Assembly (NCBI RefSeq): GCF_000471905.2
Contig: NW_006498549.1
Coordinates: 90,857 to 154,856 of the forward strand
Source of the DNA: Amborella trichopoda
Lineage: Eukaryota > Streptophyta > Magnoliopsida > Amborellales > Amborellaceae
DNA: 64,000 nucleotides
Direction: 5' to 3'
Shown here: piece after piece, positions 1 through 10,668 of the stretch
Layout of the letters: each line of letters opens with the position of its first letter
How positions within the stretch are numbered: position 1 is the stretch's first letter
Made by a program: the position numbers and the translations under genes
The notes under the pieces: model-generated
Databases searched by the model: none
What the model was told of the DNA's origin: nothing
The model's input: only the letters and a program-made list of their open reading frames with translations

Positions 1-179
1 GTTACTCTCTCTACTACTTCGTCAATTCCGAGCAAAAGTTCACGCGCCGAAGGTTTTCTCTAAAAGACCCTTGTCAGAATCTTTCCTGCAAAAGTCTTGC
101 TGAAGTTTTACTACTTGCCGAAACATTAATCAGGCACACCCTCTCCTCAATGTTAAAGAAAATTGTTGCTTAATTTTTT

Positions 180-330
180 ACCCTTGGTGAAAAATAAGGG
201 AAAACAAGATTTTACCCCCTTATATAGTCTATGCTACCCTTAAATGCCCCTCACAAACTCAAAATTCCAATAGCGTCCAAGGGAAGCCAAGCAATGAAGA
301 GCCGGGTCGGGCCTCGACCCGAGGCCCGAG
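180..330 (-). promoter_or_regulatory. Opposite-strand promoter of E1 (TATA at 220-227)
   Basis: On the - strand CTATATAAGG is followed by a G-rich then TTTT-rich leader. The same block, about 150 bp with a GTTTGGC/GCTTGGC word upstream and a GGGGGTAAAA-like word just after the TATA, recurs at 13,500-13,650 (+) and 57,660-57,845 (-). Transcription would leave the window at its left edge. It runs against the inferred direction of E1. Confidence 0.6.
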
Positions 331-339
331 GTAACTCTC

Positions 340-565
340 TTTCCCAGCATCAGTTGACTTAACGTTGGGTGAGTTTCCAAATACAACCCTAGCGTCGGTT
401 GACTTAACGCTGTATGAGTTTCTATATACGACCTTAACGCCAGTTGACTTAACGTCAGGTGAGTTTCCAAATAGTACCCTAGCGCCGGTTGCCTTAACAT
501 TGGGTATGTTTTCTGAAACGACCCAAGCACCGGTTAACTCAACGCTAGTTGATTTCAGATAACAT
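340..565. repeat. 45-bp tandem repeat, about 5 copies
   Basis: The word TTGACTTAACG (with variants) starts at 354, 399, 444, 489 and 534, an exact 45-bp period. Copies differ by substitutions only. One unit carries an AGCGT/ACGCT inverted pair at 391-411. Because 45 is a multiple of 3, spurious reading frames stay open on both strands; I do not call a gene. Confidence 0.9.
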
Positions 566-1059
566 CACGGGTCGATCTTTAACAGCCCAATGCTGGTTAG
601 GTTGTGAGAACTCAGCGTCGGTTGAATATTCGCAATAGACCATTAGCGCTACACATGGCGACGACTGTATTTCAAGCAGTGCATGCCCTACCCCTATCCC
701 TAGTGAAGTAGCACCCAAGCCATGATGTGTCATCCCTAGTGGACTTGCACCCATGCAATTGCACCTAGACTGTGACTTCCCCAAAGGAGTCAGGAGTCGT
801 CCCTCATCCCGGTGGGTCTGTTTCACACCAAGCTATCTTATCCCCAGGGAGTCGAGTTATCCTCATAAGCCAATTCTCCAAAGAGTGTGCTTACCTACTT
901 AAAACCCTAGTGAAGTCTGCCTCTCATGACCAGCCTTCATCAGGTCACCATTTCCATCTAGGCCTTCAGTTTGTGAATGGCCTTAACCATTATCCCCAGG
1001 GAGTCGGATCACCAACCACAGACCTATTCCCCATGGAGCTCCACCTACATGGCAACCCA
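566..1059. other. Gene-free stretch with repeated GGGGATAA/CCCCAGGGAGTC words
   Basis: No coding signal. Its reverse complement is recognisable at 12,690-13,060, where short words such as ACTCC-TTGGGGAT recur. It belongs to the same Tat 3' noncoding region. Confidence 0.5.
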
Positions 1060-2530
1060 ACCTCGGTCCGTGTTGCACGACCCTAAACTGCACATCCTCG
1101 GTCCATGATACATGACCTTACACAGTATAGCCTCAGTCCATGTTGCAAGACCCTAAACTGCACAGCTTCGGTCTGTGCTTTACGACCCTATACTGTATGG
1201 CCTCGATCCATGCTTCACGAACCTAAACTTCACTGCCTCTTAACCTGCACAGCCTCAGTCCATGCTGCACAACCCTAAATTGCATAGCCTAGGTCTGTGC
1301 GGCCCGACCCTGAGCTGCACAGCCTCGGTCCATGCGGCCCGACCCTGAGCTGCACAGACTCGGTCCGTGCTGCCTGGCCCTAAACTGCATAGCCTTTGTC
1401 CTGGTGCACGACCCTAAACTACACAGCCTCGGTCCGTACTGCACGACCCTAAACTGCAAAGCCTTAGTCCATGCTGCATGACTCTAAACTGCACAACCTC
1501 GATCCATGCTGAACGACCCTAAACTGTATAGCCTCAGTCTATGTTGCACAACCTTAAACTGCACAGCCCCAATCTGTGCTGCACGACCCTAAACTGCACA
1601 GCCTCGGTCTGTGCTGCACGAACCTAAAACTGCATAGCCTAGACGAACGACCCTATACTGCATGGTCCAAACTATATGACCATAAACTGTAGCGGTCGTC
1701 CATGTTGCATGACTTAAAGCTGTACAACACCATGGTCCAAACTATACGACCTTAAACTGCAGTGGTGGTCCGTGCTGCATAACCTGAACTGCACAACACC
1801 ATGGTCCAAATTATACAACCTTAAACTATAGCAGTGGTCCATGCTGCATGACCTTAAACTACACCACACCATGGTCCAAACTATATGACTTTAAACTGTA
1901 GCGGAGGTCTAGTTGCACGAGCTTAAACTGCATGGTCCTAGTCGTATGACTTTAAACTACATAACCACGGCCTAGTTGTGTGACCTTAAACTATAACACC
2001 CGTCCTAGCCGCATGATGTTAAAAGGCTCAGCAACCACGATCCAGCTGTATGTCCTTAAACCATAGTGCACGTCCTGCTGGCATGACGATAAACTCGTCC
2101 CGACATACACGCACACGCCTTTGCGTACACTTTCATGCTCACCTTTCCTATCCTATCTTATAGTGTGCGCGCACCATCTTTATTACCTCCCCAGTGAGTT
2201 CATTCATTTTATCACCAGACCTCATTCCCCAGTGAGTCTCACCCATGCTCACAAAATGGCGAACCATCCCGCCATCCATACTAGTTGTAAGTTAGTGGGT
2301 CACCATCATCCACTCACATTTCATACATCTTCCATCTCTCATTAGTAGCCCCGAGCCATCTCCCCAAGTGAACCAAAGCACCACTATACTCACTCCATGG
2401 CCTTCATAGACTGCCAACCATCACCATCACGGTCCAACTGTATCACCTTAAACCATACTGCACGTCCTGGCCGCTTGACGTTAAATTGTTTCGCACAAGT
2501 CCCGAAGGTGTGACCTTAAACACACCTTCA
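1060..2530. repeat. ~35-bp tandem array (CCCTAAACTGCACAGCCTCG type), longer units towards the right
   Basis: Units of about 35 bp run from 1,060 to about 1,700, then lengthen to about 60 bp. Many units contain a perfect 6-bp hairpin GCACAG...CTGTGC (for example 1,561-1,579 and 1,596-1,614). The reverse-complement counterpart is at 12,240-12,650, and a third, out-of-place copy is at 21,640-21,965. Confidence 0.85.
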
Positions 2531-4871
2531 TAAAGAAAAGAAAAGAGAATAACGGGCATAGTGTATACCTAAACAAGGGATCACTATGAGTAAAAATGAT
2601 AGACGGGCATGGTCACAAAACCATGAGTAAAAGAGTTCCGTGAATAAAAAACCCGAGCACGGTGAAAACCCGAAACGGCATCGTGAGCAAGAATAAAAAA
2701 AGAACAAGAAGGGTAGACATGACAAGAAGTTCATGGGTAAAAGAACCCCATAAAAAGAAGTTGGTGAAAACCATCTCTACAGCGTCGCTTCCCAAGACCA
2801 AGCGAAAAATCTCAAAGAACGTTTGGATCAATAAATAGGCTGATGCAACACTCGCCTCAACATGAGACTTCAATCCTCACTCAACAGAAGAAAATACCTA
2901 GTGACATAAAAACCAGGAACCCAAAAACATGAGCTTCAAGGAAAATATTCCCACAGTTTGATTCCAGTTGCAAAAGGACTTGAAAAACATAAGAGTCGTC
3001 AAGATGGCCAGACAAGTCTCATGAGGAAGAAAAATATTCTCACGAGGTCACAATTACACTCTAAGAAACAAACATTATAAAGAAAAGAAACTAACAAAGC
3101 AAGGGGAGAACCTACTTGCCTAACCGACAGACCCAGACCTTCGGAGCTGGCTAACACTCCCCTCGACTGGACCAGGTAGTCGAGCCTCAAAGTGGTACTC
3201 TAAACGTCAAAAGCAAACCTGGTGTAGCAGCAAACAACTCCTACCAAAGAAAACCAATGAACCCAGATGAAATGGGATCGCCGTGCCACTCAATTGCCAG
3301 ATGGACCCGATTATGGCTGGCGAGGTCTGTACAAAATCCTCAGATAATCATAAACAGTTCACACGAGGGTAAGGACTCCGATAAGGTCCCAAAAAAAAAT
3401 CTCGTCTCCCTCTAAAGTCTCCATGGACGGACTCGCAAACAATGCATCCCTACGTCTGAGCAGCCTAGTTACACCATTATGTGAATCTCCTCGGCGTTCA
3501 CGTAATCCTATGGCTAAGAAGGAAAAAAATTAAAAGCCGAAGGAAACATTCCAAATGATTGTCCTTCTTGCTTCTCTTCAAGCACAACATTCGGTGAGGT
3601 AAGCTGTTTGAACGTATTTTTCAGCACCTTGGTCCCTGGTAGGAAGCAGGTCAATAAAGCTTACAAAACAATGAAAATTCCTGATAGGCTCAAAATAGCC
3701 ATAAATTTGGTCAAGATCTTTATCAGCACATCAAAATACCACCTACCAAGTTTCATCACGATCAGACATGTCTAAGGCAGTGAGCACAAAGGAACAATTT
3801 TCGAAAAAAATGGCCTCTTGCACCTTGAAACGGACCCTACAACTGAAACTACATTTTTAGTGTCTCCAATCACTATGGGACCATCGCCGTTAGATCCAGC
3901 ACGGTTGAAAACCCCTATCGGCGAAGTTTTAGCTTAATTGGACACTCTAGAATAAAAATTTGAGCGAAACATTGAAACAGGAGGGGCTGCACACTATTCT
4001 CGTGTGCCCTGATAGCACCAAAACACCATTAAAGGTGGTTGCTTTTACATTCACGGGCAGTCACTTTCAGGGTCCGTAACTCACTCATTCCAAGTCGGAT
4101 CGCTCCCAAATTTGGTGAGCGCATTCGTCTAATCAAGATGAACAATTTGATATGTAGCACGCATCTAGTCGATGTCCGAGTAAGGAGAAAAGCTAGAGGG
4201 AAGTTGATCGTAGAAAATTCAATAGCGATAAGCCTCGCTCGATGGACCAAATCACGACGCTTGCATAACGGATCAATGACAAACCAATTCCATTATGTGC
4301 GTAAGGTCTAGGGCTATCATTGATCCCAACCCTATACATGTTGGATGGTCAGATTTCATGCACGAAGCAGACGAAGTTACTGAAATTTTGGGCATCGGAT
4401 TCTAGATTCCGACCAAAACACAAAAGTTGCGAAATATTCATACAAGCTCCAAATCGCGTCCCTTTTGTTGCCACGTGATCGAAACGGCATGCTTAGTGCA
4501 CTACGATGAAAAATTTATAGAAAAATAACAAGGAATGAGCACACTATTGATCCGAAGCTTCCTAGATTCAAACAAAGTTCAAGTCTCATGATCATGGCTC
4601 AAAAACATGATTCATGACTTGAAGTTTGTATCAAAACGATCGCCATGTCGAGCACTATAAGAAAATAATAATCTTTCGAATAAATGGGCATCAGAGCAAT
4701 TGTGAGTTAGCCACGGAAGATCACACAAGTTCTCAGGCAGTAGCAAGGACTGTTTTGAAATTCCACACATTGTTAGGCAAGGGTAAAACAACCATTTTTC
4801 ACCAATTTTTAGAATTTTTTTTAATTCAATTAAATCCTAATTTTCAGCAATTAGGTCTAATTTTGATCAAT

Positions 4872-4902
4872 CCAACCATGTTTGGGCACAATTCTATATA
4901 AA
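4872..4902 (+). promoter_or_regulatory. Tat LTR core promoter, TATATAAA at 4,895-4,902
   Basis: CCATGTTTGGGC is followed after about ten bases by CTATATAAA. The same pair occurs in the LTRs at 35,650-35,677 (+), 32,581-32,610 (+, TATA decayed to CTACATAA) and 10,640-10,668 (-). Confidence 0.75.
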
Positions 4903-5004
4903 CAGGCACTGCCTTATTAAAAGAAACCCCACGGCCTTCAGTTGATGTTTTGAAGATTGAATAAAAATTTTGATTCCTTGCTTGAGCCTGTGAGTACGTC
5001 TTGA

Positions 5005-5300
5005 AAAGAGAGAGGAGAGAGAAGAAAAGGGTTGATACCCTCTAGGCAGGCAACTTTCTCTATCCTCCCTCTTTATCTCCTTCTTTTTTGTCTCTTTCTC
5101 TCTCTTCTCTCTTTCTCTCTTTCTCTCTCTTCTCTCTTTCTCCTTATTTTTCTCTCTTTCTCTCTTCTTCTCTCTTCTCTCTCTCTTTCTTTTCCTCTTT
5201 CTCTCACTTCTTTCTCTTTCTCTCTTCTCTCTCTCTTTCTCTCTCTTTTCGTTATCTCTTTCTCTTTCTTCTATCCTCATCTTTATCTGCATTTGTCCCC
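5005..5300 (+). repeat. GA tract, ~45-nt spacer, then ~250-bp CT tract (leader region of LTR RNA)
   Basis: Purines at 5,005-5,030 face pyrimidines at 5,048-5,300, about 150 bp after the TATA. The same order and spacing is present in every Tat LTR of the window. Reading frames here give only Ser/Leu/Phe or Arg/Glu/Lys strings. Confidence 0.85.
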
Positions 5301-5310
5301 TTTTGATGCA

Positions 5311-5985
5311 ACCGATGAGGCATAGCGTCAGTTGGTCTCCTCTCTCTCTCTGTCAGTTGGGGAGACCTAATGCCGACTGGGCCTTCTCTCTCTTCCTTTG
5401 TGTCTCGATGAGACAGTTTCGATTGATCTTCTCTCTTCCTCTATCAGTCTGTGAGACCTCATGTCAATTGGTTTTCTCTCTCTTCATATCAATCGACGAT
5501 ACCTAGCACTGATTGGGTTTCTCTCTCTTCCTTTATCAATCGATGAGACCTAATTTCAATTTGTCTTCTCTCTCTTCCTCTATTAGTCTGTGAGACTTAG
5601 CACCAACTGGTTTTCTCTCACTTCCTCTATCAATCGGTAATACCTAACACCGATTGGTTTCTCTCTCTAGCTCTATCAATCGTTGAGACCGCACACCGAT
5701 TGATATTCTCTCTCCTCTTCTATCAGTTAGCGAGACCTCATGTCGATTAGTTTTCTCTCTCTTCCACTATCAGGCGGTGAGACCTAGCATCGACTGAGTT
5801 TCTCTCTTTTCCTCAATCAGTTGGCGAGACTTAACGCTGACTGGTTTTCTCTCCCTTTATGTGTTAGTCGGTGAGACCTCACGTTGACTGATTTTCTCTC
5901 TCTTCCTCCATCAGTCGATGAGATCTCTCACCGACTGTTCTCTCTCTCTTCTTCTGTCAGTTAGCAAGACTCAGTGCCGACAGCT
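5311..5985 (+). repeat. 46-47-bp tandem hairpin array, about 14 units
   Basis: Each unit is a 26-28-nt imperfect palindrome plus a TCTCTCTCTTCC-like spacer. Clear hairpins: 5,631-5,656 (CAATCGGT/ACCGATTG), 5,676-5,703 (TCAATCG/CGATTGA), 5,818-5,843 (CAGTTGGCG/CGCTGACTG, two G-U pairs) and 5,912-5,937 (CAGTCG plus TGAGA, paired with TCTCA plus CGACTG). Confidence 0.85.
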
Positions 5986-6603
5986 TCCCCCTTCTCTCCT
6001 CTTTTGAAACTGTCACCAATGTCCAATGCTAACTGCATCTTCTATCCTTTCTTATCCCTCCTCTCCTCGTTCTTCTCTCTCTTTTTGTCTATTCCCTTCT
6101 TCTCTTCAAACTATTCCTCTACTACTCTTGCGTTTGACCAATTATCAACCAGCCTAGTCACTGCTCAGATCCTCTCGCTTGGTTGAATTCTTCTCTCCCC
6201 CCGTCTTTCTTTCTTGTTTTTGAATACGCATGCTTGTGTACGTTCATCAGAGAGGAAAAGGGTGAGGTCTGACCCACGTATCCCATAACCTTTTCCATAT
6301 ATGTGTGTGATTACAGAAAAGCAAAAAATAAGAAGAATATGAGTCAAGGGAGGTGATTCTGAACCAGTTTTTATTATTGGGGGGCTTTCGTCGTGATTTA
6401 AGAGGGCGCCCACGTGAGTCAGCCCATGTAAGTCCCTAACTCATCTTTAAAATTCCTCTCTCACCGGTTGGTAACACCTGCCCCGTTTTCGAACGAGGTT
6501 CTGAGCGAGTGATCTCATAAATGTGTCGGGTCTCCGTCGAAACTCGAGACGTGCACTGCCTGATCCTTCAGGATCTAGAGGACGAGATCGAGGCACCTAA
6601 CCA

Positions 6604-6814
6604 ATACATTTTTATGAACACTTGATAAAATAAAGTTATTAATAAAGCTTCGCCTTATGGAAATATTACTTAGTCCCCATATTAGACTAAGTATGTTCTA
6701 AACAGAGGCATGATTGAAGTCACTTTGTGAAAGATGGTAAAACATACGCTTAATGACTGTCAACAAATGATTAGAAACAAGCATGGTTCTTAACGGCACC
6801 ACTCAAATGTGCCC
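6604..6814. other. AT-rich spacer between E1 LTR and satellite
   Basis: About 210 bp without a reading frame or recognisable repeat. It may be the sequence flanking E1. I see nothing functional in it. Confidence 0.4.
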
Positions 6815-6996
6815 TTGACGATGTCTAAGGATGGCTTAACCCATCACCACCACAACGACACTTTAAAGTTGCCCAGGGATGGCTTAACTTATTACCGCTT
6901 CATCGACTGTATAAAGCTTCCTAAGGATGACTTAACCCATCATTACATCAATGACAGTTTAATGCTGCCCAGGGAAGGCTTAACCCATCACTGCAT
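6815..6996 (+). repeat. 48-bp satellite, left remnant (about 4 units)
   Basis: Units of the form GGATGGCTTAACCCATCACC plus CAGTTTAAAGCTGCCCAG. The same satellite, in the same orientation, continues at 28,964-29,790. The last unit is cut at TGCAT (6,992-6,996), directly against the LTR end of E2. Confidence 0.9.
6992..6996. repeat. Probable left target-site duplication of E2 (TGCAT)
   Basis: It abuts the LTR terminus TGGTTAAATG. The partner is TGCAA at 28,959-28,963. Putting left and right flanks together gives a normal satellite unit such as the one near 29,518. Confidence 0.6.
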
Positions 6997-8210
6997 TGGT
7001 TAAATGCCTCGATCTCGCCCTTTGAGTCGGGATGACCTGGTGTTGTGGTTTCGGGTTCTAGATGGACCCCGGACCTGAAATCGCTCTCTCGAGAATCGCA
7101 TAAAGGAGATGTGGACAGGAATACTAACTGGTGAGAGACGAATTTGGGTCATGAGGCGGGACTCATCTCACGTGGGTCAGTGACACACTTGGACTGCTCG
7201 TGTGGGTGCCCTCTTACACCATGTGGAATGCCCCTTGGCTTGAGGCTAGTTCGGAATCGCCTCCCTTGACATGTTTCTTCTTTCTTGCAAACACACACAC
7301 ACACATTAAAAGTACAAACAAGTGGGTCTAGAGGACCCCAGCTTGTCATAGTGTGAGTGCACACGTGCGTGTGTACTCAAAGGAAAATGGAAAAATAACA
7401 TAGTAGAGTCTGTGTCAATTTGATAGCTTCATGACATCTCCTTGAGTGCATATTTTACAACAAAGAGAAAGAAGAGGGGTTAGATGGAGAAAAGACATTA
7501 GAGAGAGGAGACTTTTAGAGAGAAGAAAAAGAAAGAGAAGGGATAGAGAGAGAAAAGAGACGAAGGCTGGTTTGGCTTTCACCCAATCCTTCTGAGAGAG
7601 ACGAAAAAGTAGAGAGAGAAAAGAGAGATGAAGGCTGATTTGGCTTTCACCCAGCTCTTCATAAAAAACTATTTTAAAAGAAAAAGAAGATAAACGAGAG
7701 ACGAAGGCTAGTTTGTCTTTCACCTAACTCTTCAAAGATAAAATGTATCCTTGGAAAAGAGAGAAAAGAGGAACGAAGGCTGGTTTGGCTTTCACCCAGC
7801 ACTTTAGAGAAAGAGAAAAGAGAGACAAAGGTTGGTTTGTTTTTTACCTAGATCCTTCAAAGATAAAATGTATTTTTGGAAAAGAGAGAAAAGAGGAACG
7901 AAGGTTGGTTTGGCTTTCACCCAGTCCTTCAAAGATAAAATGTATTTTTGAAAGAGAGATAAAAGAGAAGCGAAAGCTAGTTTGGCTTTAACCTAGCTCT
8001 TTAGAGGCAAAGAAAGAAAACTATTTGTTTTAGAGAGAGGAAGAAGACAAGGCAAAAGAAAGACGGTGAAGGTTAGCTTGGCTCTCGTAAAACCATGCAA
8101 AAGGGGGAAGAGATGAAAAGAAGGAGAGAAGAAGAGAAGAGAAGTGAGAAAAGAAAGAGGAGAGGGTGAAGGCTAGCTTGGCTGTTGTTAGACCTTCCAA
8201 AAGGGAGAAG
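6997..8210 (-). mobile_element. E2 outer 3' LTR stub (U5 plus ~70-bp array), same subfamily as 25,054-28,958
   Basis: This 1.2 kb matches 25,054 to about 26,220 closely: LTR end, U5, the CACACACACA run, the sentence-long block around ACATCTCCTTGA, and the array with GGCTGGTTTGGCTTTCACCC units. At 8,210 the match stops where a different LTR terminus begins. It is the terminal U5 part of a - strand LTR whose U3 half is missing. Confidence 0.8.
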
Positions 8211-8939
8211 TGGTTAGATGTCTTGAACGCGCACTCTGGGTCGGGATGACATGGCGACACGTATCTCGGGTTTCGAGGAAAACCCGAGACTTGATATCGC
8301 TCTCTCGAGAACCTTATTAAATAATAAGGGCATGTACACCAACCGATGAAAGAGGAATTTGGTGTGAGGAGGAACAACATCTCACCTGGGTCCAGCACTT
8401 ACTCGGGCTGACTCATGTGGGCACCCTCTTAGATCACGAAGAAAGCCCCCAGTCTTACAACTGGTTCAAAATTGCCTCCCTTAAACTGTACTCTCATGTT
8501 TCTTCAATCGCAGACACATGATTAATTTTACAAGACAAGTGGGTTAAGGGATCCCACCTTGTCTTTGGGCGAATGTACACAAGCGTCCACATCCAAAAGA
8601 AGAAGGGAAGAATATGAGGATAGAGATTGGGGAGAGGAAAAGGAAAAGAAAGAGATAGATTAGAAGAAAGAGGAGAGGAGAATTTGACCAAGAGGCTAAA
8701 CTGACATAGTGGCTTGACCAGTAAGTGATTGCCTCAGCATGATAGCTAGACAGGCATTATAACTCAGACTGGCATGACGGTAATGCTACTAGTCGATCAG
8801 ACCAACACTAACCCGCCTGACATGATGGCTGGCTTGTCGTGGCAGTAAGACAGGCATAATAACTTAGACCGACACAGTGACATTACTGCTAGATTATAAT
8901 ACTACTGTGACAAGGTTATTCTTAACCTCCTTTGGTCAA

Positions 8940-9295
8940 ATGAGAGAGGAAGAAGAAAGAAGAGAGAAAAGAAGGAGAGGGAAAAGGGAAAATAGAAGAA
9001 GAGAGAAGGAGAAGAAAGAGAAGGAAGAGTAAGGAGAGAGAAGAAAAGAAAGAGAGAGTGAAAAGAGAAGAAGAATAAGAGAAGAATAGAGTGGAAGAAG
9101 GGAGAAGAGAGAAGAGAGAAGAAGTTGAGAAAAAGTTGAAGAAGAAAGAAGAGAGAGAGGGAAAAGAAGAGAGAAAGAAAGAAGAGAGAAAAGAGGATGG
9201 ACGGAAGGGACAGAAAGAAAGAAGAAGAGAGAGAAGGAAGAGGGAAGAGTGAGAAAAACAGAGAGTGAAAGAAGAGAAAGAAGAGAGAGAAGGGA
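8940..9295 (-). repeat. Polypurine tract (CT-rich in LTR sense)
   Basis: About 350 bases of nearly pure A/G. It keeps long frames open on the opposite strand (Ser/Leu/Phe strings), which I do not accept as genes. A second such tract at 10,250-10,500 lies nearer the TATA. Confidence 0.9.
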
Positions 9296-9299
9296 GAAG

Positions 9300-10235
9300 G
9301 AAACATACACGGTGATGGGCTTCTACTATTCATGTTTAGAGAGAGAGACGAGAGAGATATGGACGGTGATGGGCTTCCACAATCCATGGCAAGAGAGAGA
9401 GAAGCTAAAGAAACACAGTTGAAAATAGGCTTCCACCATGCATGACAAAGGAAAGAGAGAAGGGATAGAGACATGGACGACGATGGGCTTCTGCAGTCCA
9501 TGATAAGAGAGAGGAGAAACATGGACGGTGATGGGCTTCCACCTTTCATGATAGGAGAGAAGGAAGAGAGAGACATGGACGACGATGGGCTTTCACCTTC
9601 CATGATAAGTGAGAGAAGAGGAAGAGACATGAATGGTAATGGGAATCCACCATCCATGACAAATGAAAGAGAGAAGGGAGAGAAATATGGACGGCGATGG
9701 GATTCTATTGTCCATGATAGGGGAGAGAGAAGAAAGAGAAACATGGACGGCGATGGACCTCCTCCATCCATGATAGGAGAGAGAAAAGAGAGAAACATGG
9801 ACAATGATGGAGTTCCGTCGTCCACGACAAAAGAGAGAAGAGAGAGAAACATAGACGATGATGGCCTTCTGCCATCCATGACAAGGGAGAAAGAAGTGAA
9901 TGAGAAACATGAACAGTGATGAGCTTCCTTCGTTCATGATAGGGGAGAAAGAGGAAGGAAAACATGGATGACGATGAGGTTCTGCCGTCCATGACAGAGG
10001 AGGGAGAATAAGAAAGAAACATGGATGGCGATGGGGTTCCGCCGTGCATCACAAGAGGGAGAGGAACTTGGAAAGAACATGGACGGTGATGGATTCTGCC
10101 GTCCATAACAAGAGGTAGAGACCTGGATCATGACCTAGCTCCCCACTTGGGTTAAAGCCCGACTCACTGTTCATGTTCCTAGAGACAAGAAAGGAAAGAG
10201 AATGTCATGCGCGGTGATAGGTACCGCCGTGCATG
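9300..10235 (-). repeat. Tandem hairpin array (CATGGACGG...CCGTCCATG type), 47-60-bp units
   Basis: About 16 units of a 28-33-nt palindrome plus a GAGAGAAG spacer. Examples: 10,079-10,106 (ATGGACGG/CCGTCCAT, perfect), 10,206-10,235 (CATGCGCGG/CCGTGCATG, one G-U), and GATGGC/GCCATC near 9,860-9,880. It occupies the position held by a quite different hairpin array in the other LTRs. Confidence 0.85.
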
Positions 10236-10639
10236 ACTAAGGGGGAAGAGAAAAAGGAATGATTAGAGAGAAAAAAGGAAAGATAGAGAAAAGAAAGAGA
10301 AAGAGAAAGAAAGAGGACAGAGAAAGAAAGAAGGGGATAGAGAAAGAAAAGGAGAGAGAAAGATACATGAAGAAGAGAGGAGAGAGATGGGAGGAGGACA
10401 GAGAAAGAGAGGAGAGAAAGAGATGAGAGGAGGAGAGAGAAAGAGAGGTGAGAGGAAAAGACAAAGAGAGGAGAGAGAAAGAGAGGAGGAAGGAGAAACT
10501 GACCTTACCAAAGGGCACTAGACTTTTTTTCTCTCTCCTCTCTCTCTCTCTCTTTCTTCAAGACGTCTCCACAATCTCAATGCAAAACTCTCGAATTTTA
10601 TTCATCAGTGTGAAACACTTTACAATTAGGTTTAACATG

Positions 10640-10668
10640 TATTTATAGAATTGAGCCCAAACATGGGT
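10640..10668 (-). promoter_or_regulatory. LTR core promoter (TATAAATA on -)
   Basis: On the - strand CCATGTTTGGGC precedes CTATAAATA, as in the other Tat LTRs. The GA and CT tracts follow about 100-140 bp downstream in the sense direction. Confidence 0.7.

Larger units (their letters stand above)
1..3479 (+). mobile_element. E1 Tat element: 3' noncoding region between pol and 3' LTR (left end outside window)
   Basis: This stretch has no credible coding sequence. Read on the - strand it matches 12,072-13,650, including the leader and TATA of the opposite-strand promoter, the arrays, and the last ~100 bases beside the LTR (shared GGAGACTTTA and GAGATTTTTTT words). In E2 that same segment lies between integrase and an LTR, so I read it as the 3' noncoding part of a + strand Tat element whose 3' LTR follows at 3,480. 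It holds a 45-bp array, a 35-bp array and, at 2,531-3,473, unique-looking sequence that resembles 43,980-44,300 in E4. Tat elements are known to carry extra ORFs here in antisense; none is visible before the window edge. Confidence 0.65.
3480..6603 (+). mobile_element. E1 3' LTR, Tat type, 3.1 kb
   Basis: Start and end are set by alignment with other Tat LTRs here: it ends in CACCTAACCA like the LTR whose end is at 25,054 (read on -) and begins TGTGAATCTCC. Sense order is U3 with U3-like motifs at 3,600-4,860, TATA at 4,895, GA tract, CT tract (5,048-5,300), hairpin array, and U5 with the conserved Tat LTR end (6,180-6,603). No matching target duplication is seen (catta versus ataca) and no polypurine tract directly precedes it, so a solo LTR is the alternative. 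Confidence 0.65.

Noticed and set aside
240-530. Protein with 15-residue repeats
   Set aside because: Produced by the exact 45-bp period; open on both strands; no start or promoter context.
4894-5325. Arg/Glu/Lys and Ser/Leu/Phe frames across the CT tract
   Set aside because: Pure products of polypyrimidine DNA; equivalents occur at 10,237-10,518, 27,144-27,453 and 32,730-32,986.
8902-9879. 325-codon frame and its neighbours in the GA/CT and hairpin array
   Set aside because: Composition is Ser/Leu/Phe (or Arg/Glu/Lys on the other strand) dictated by the repeat; no domain, same in all frames.
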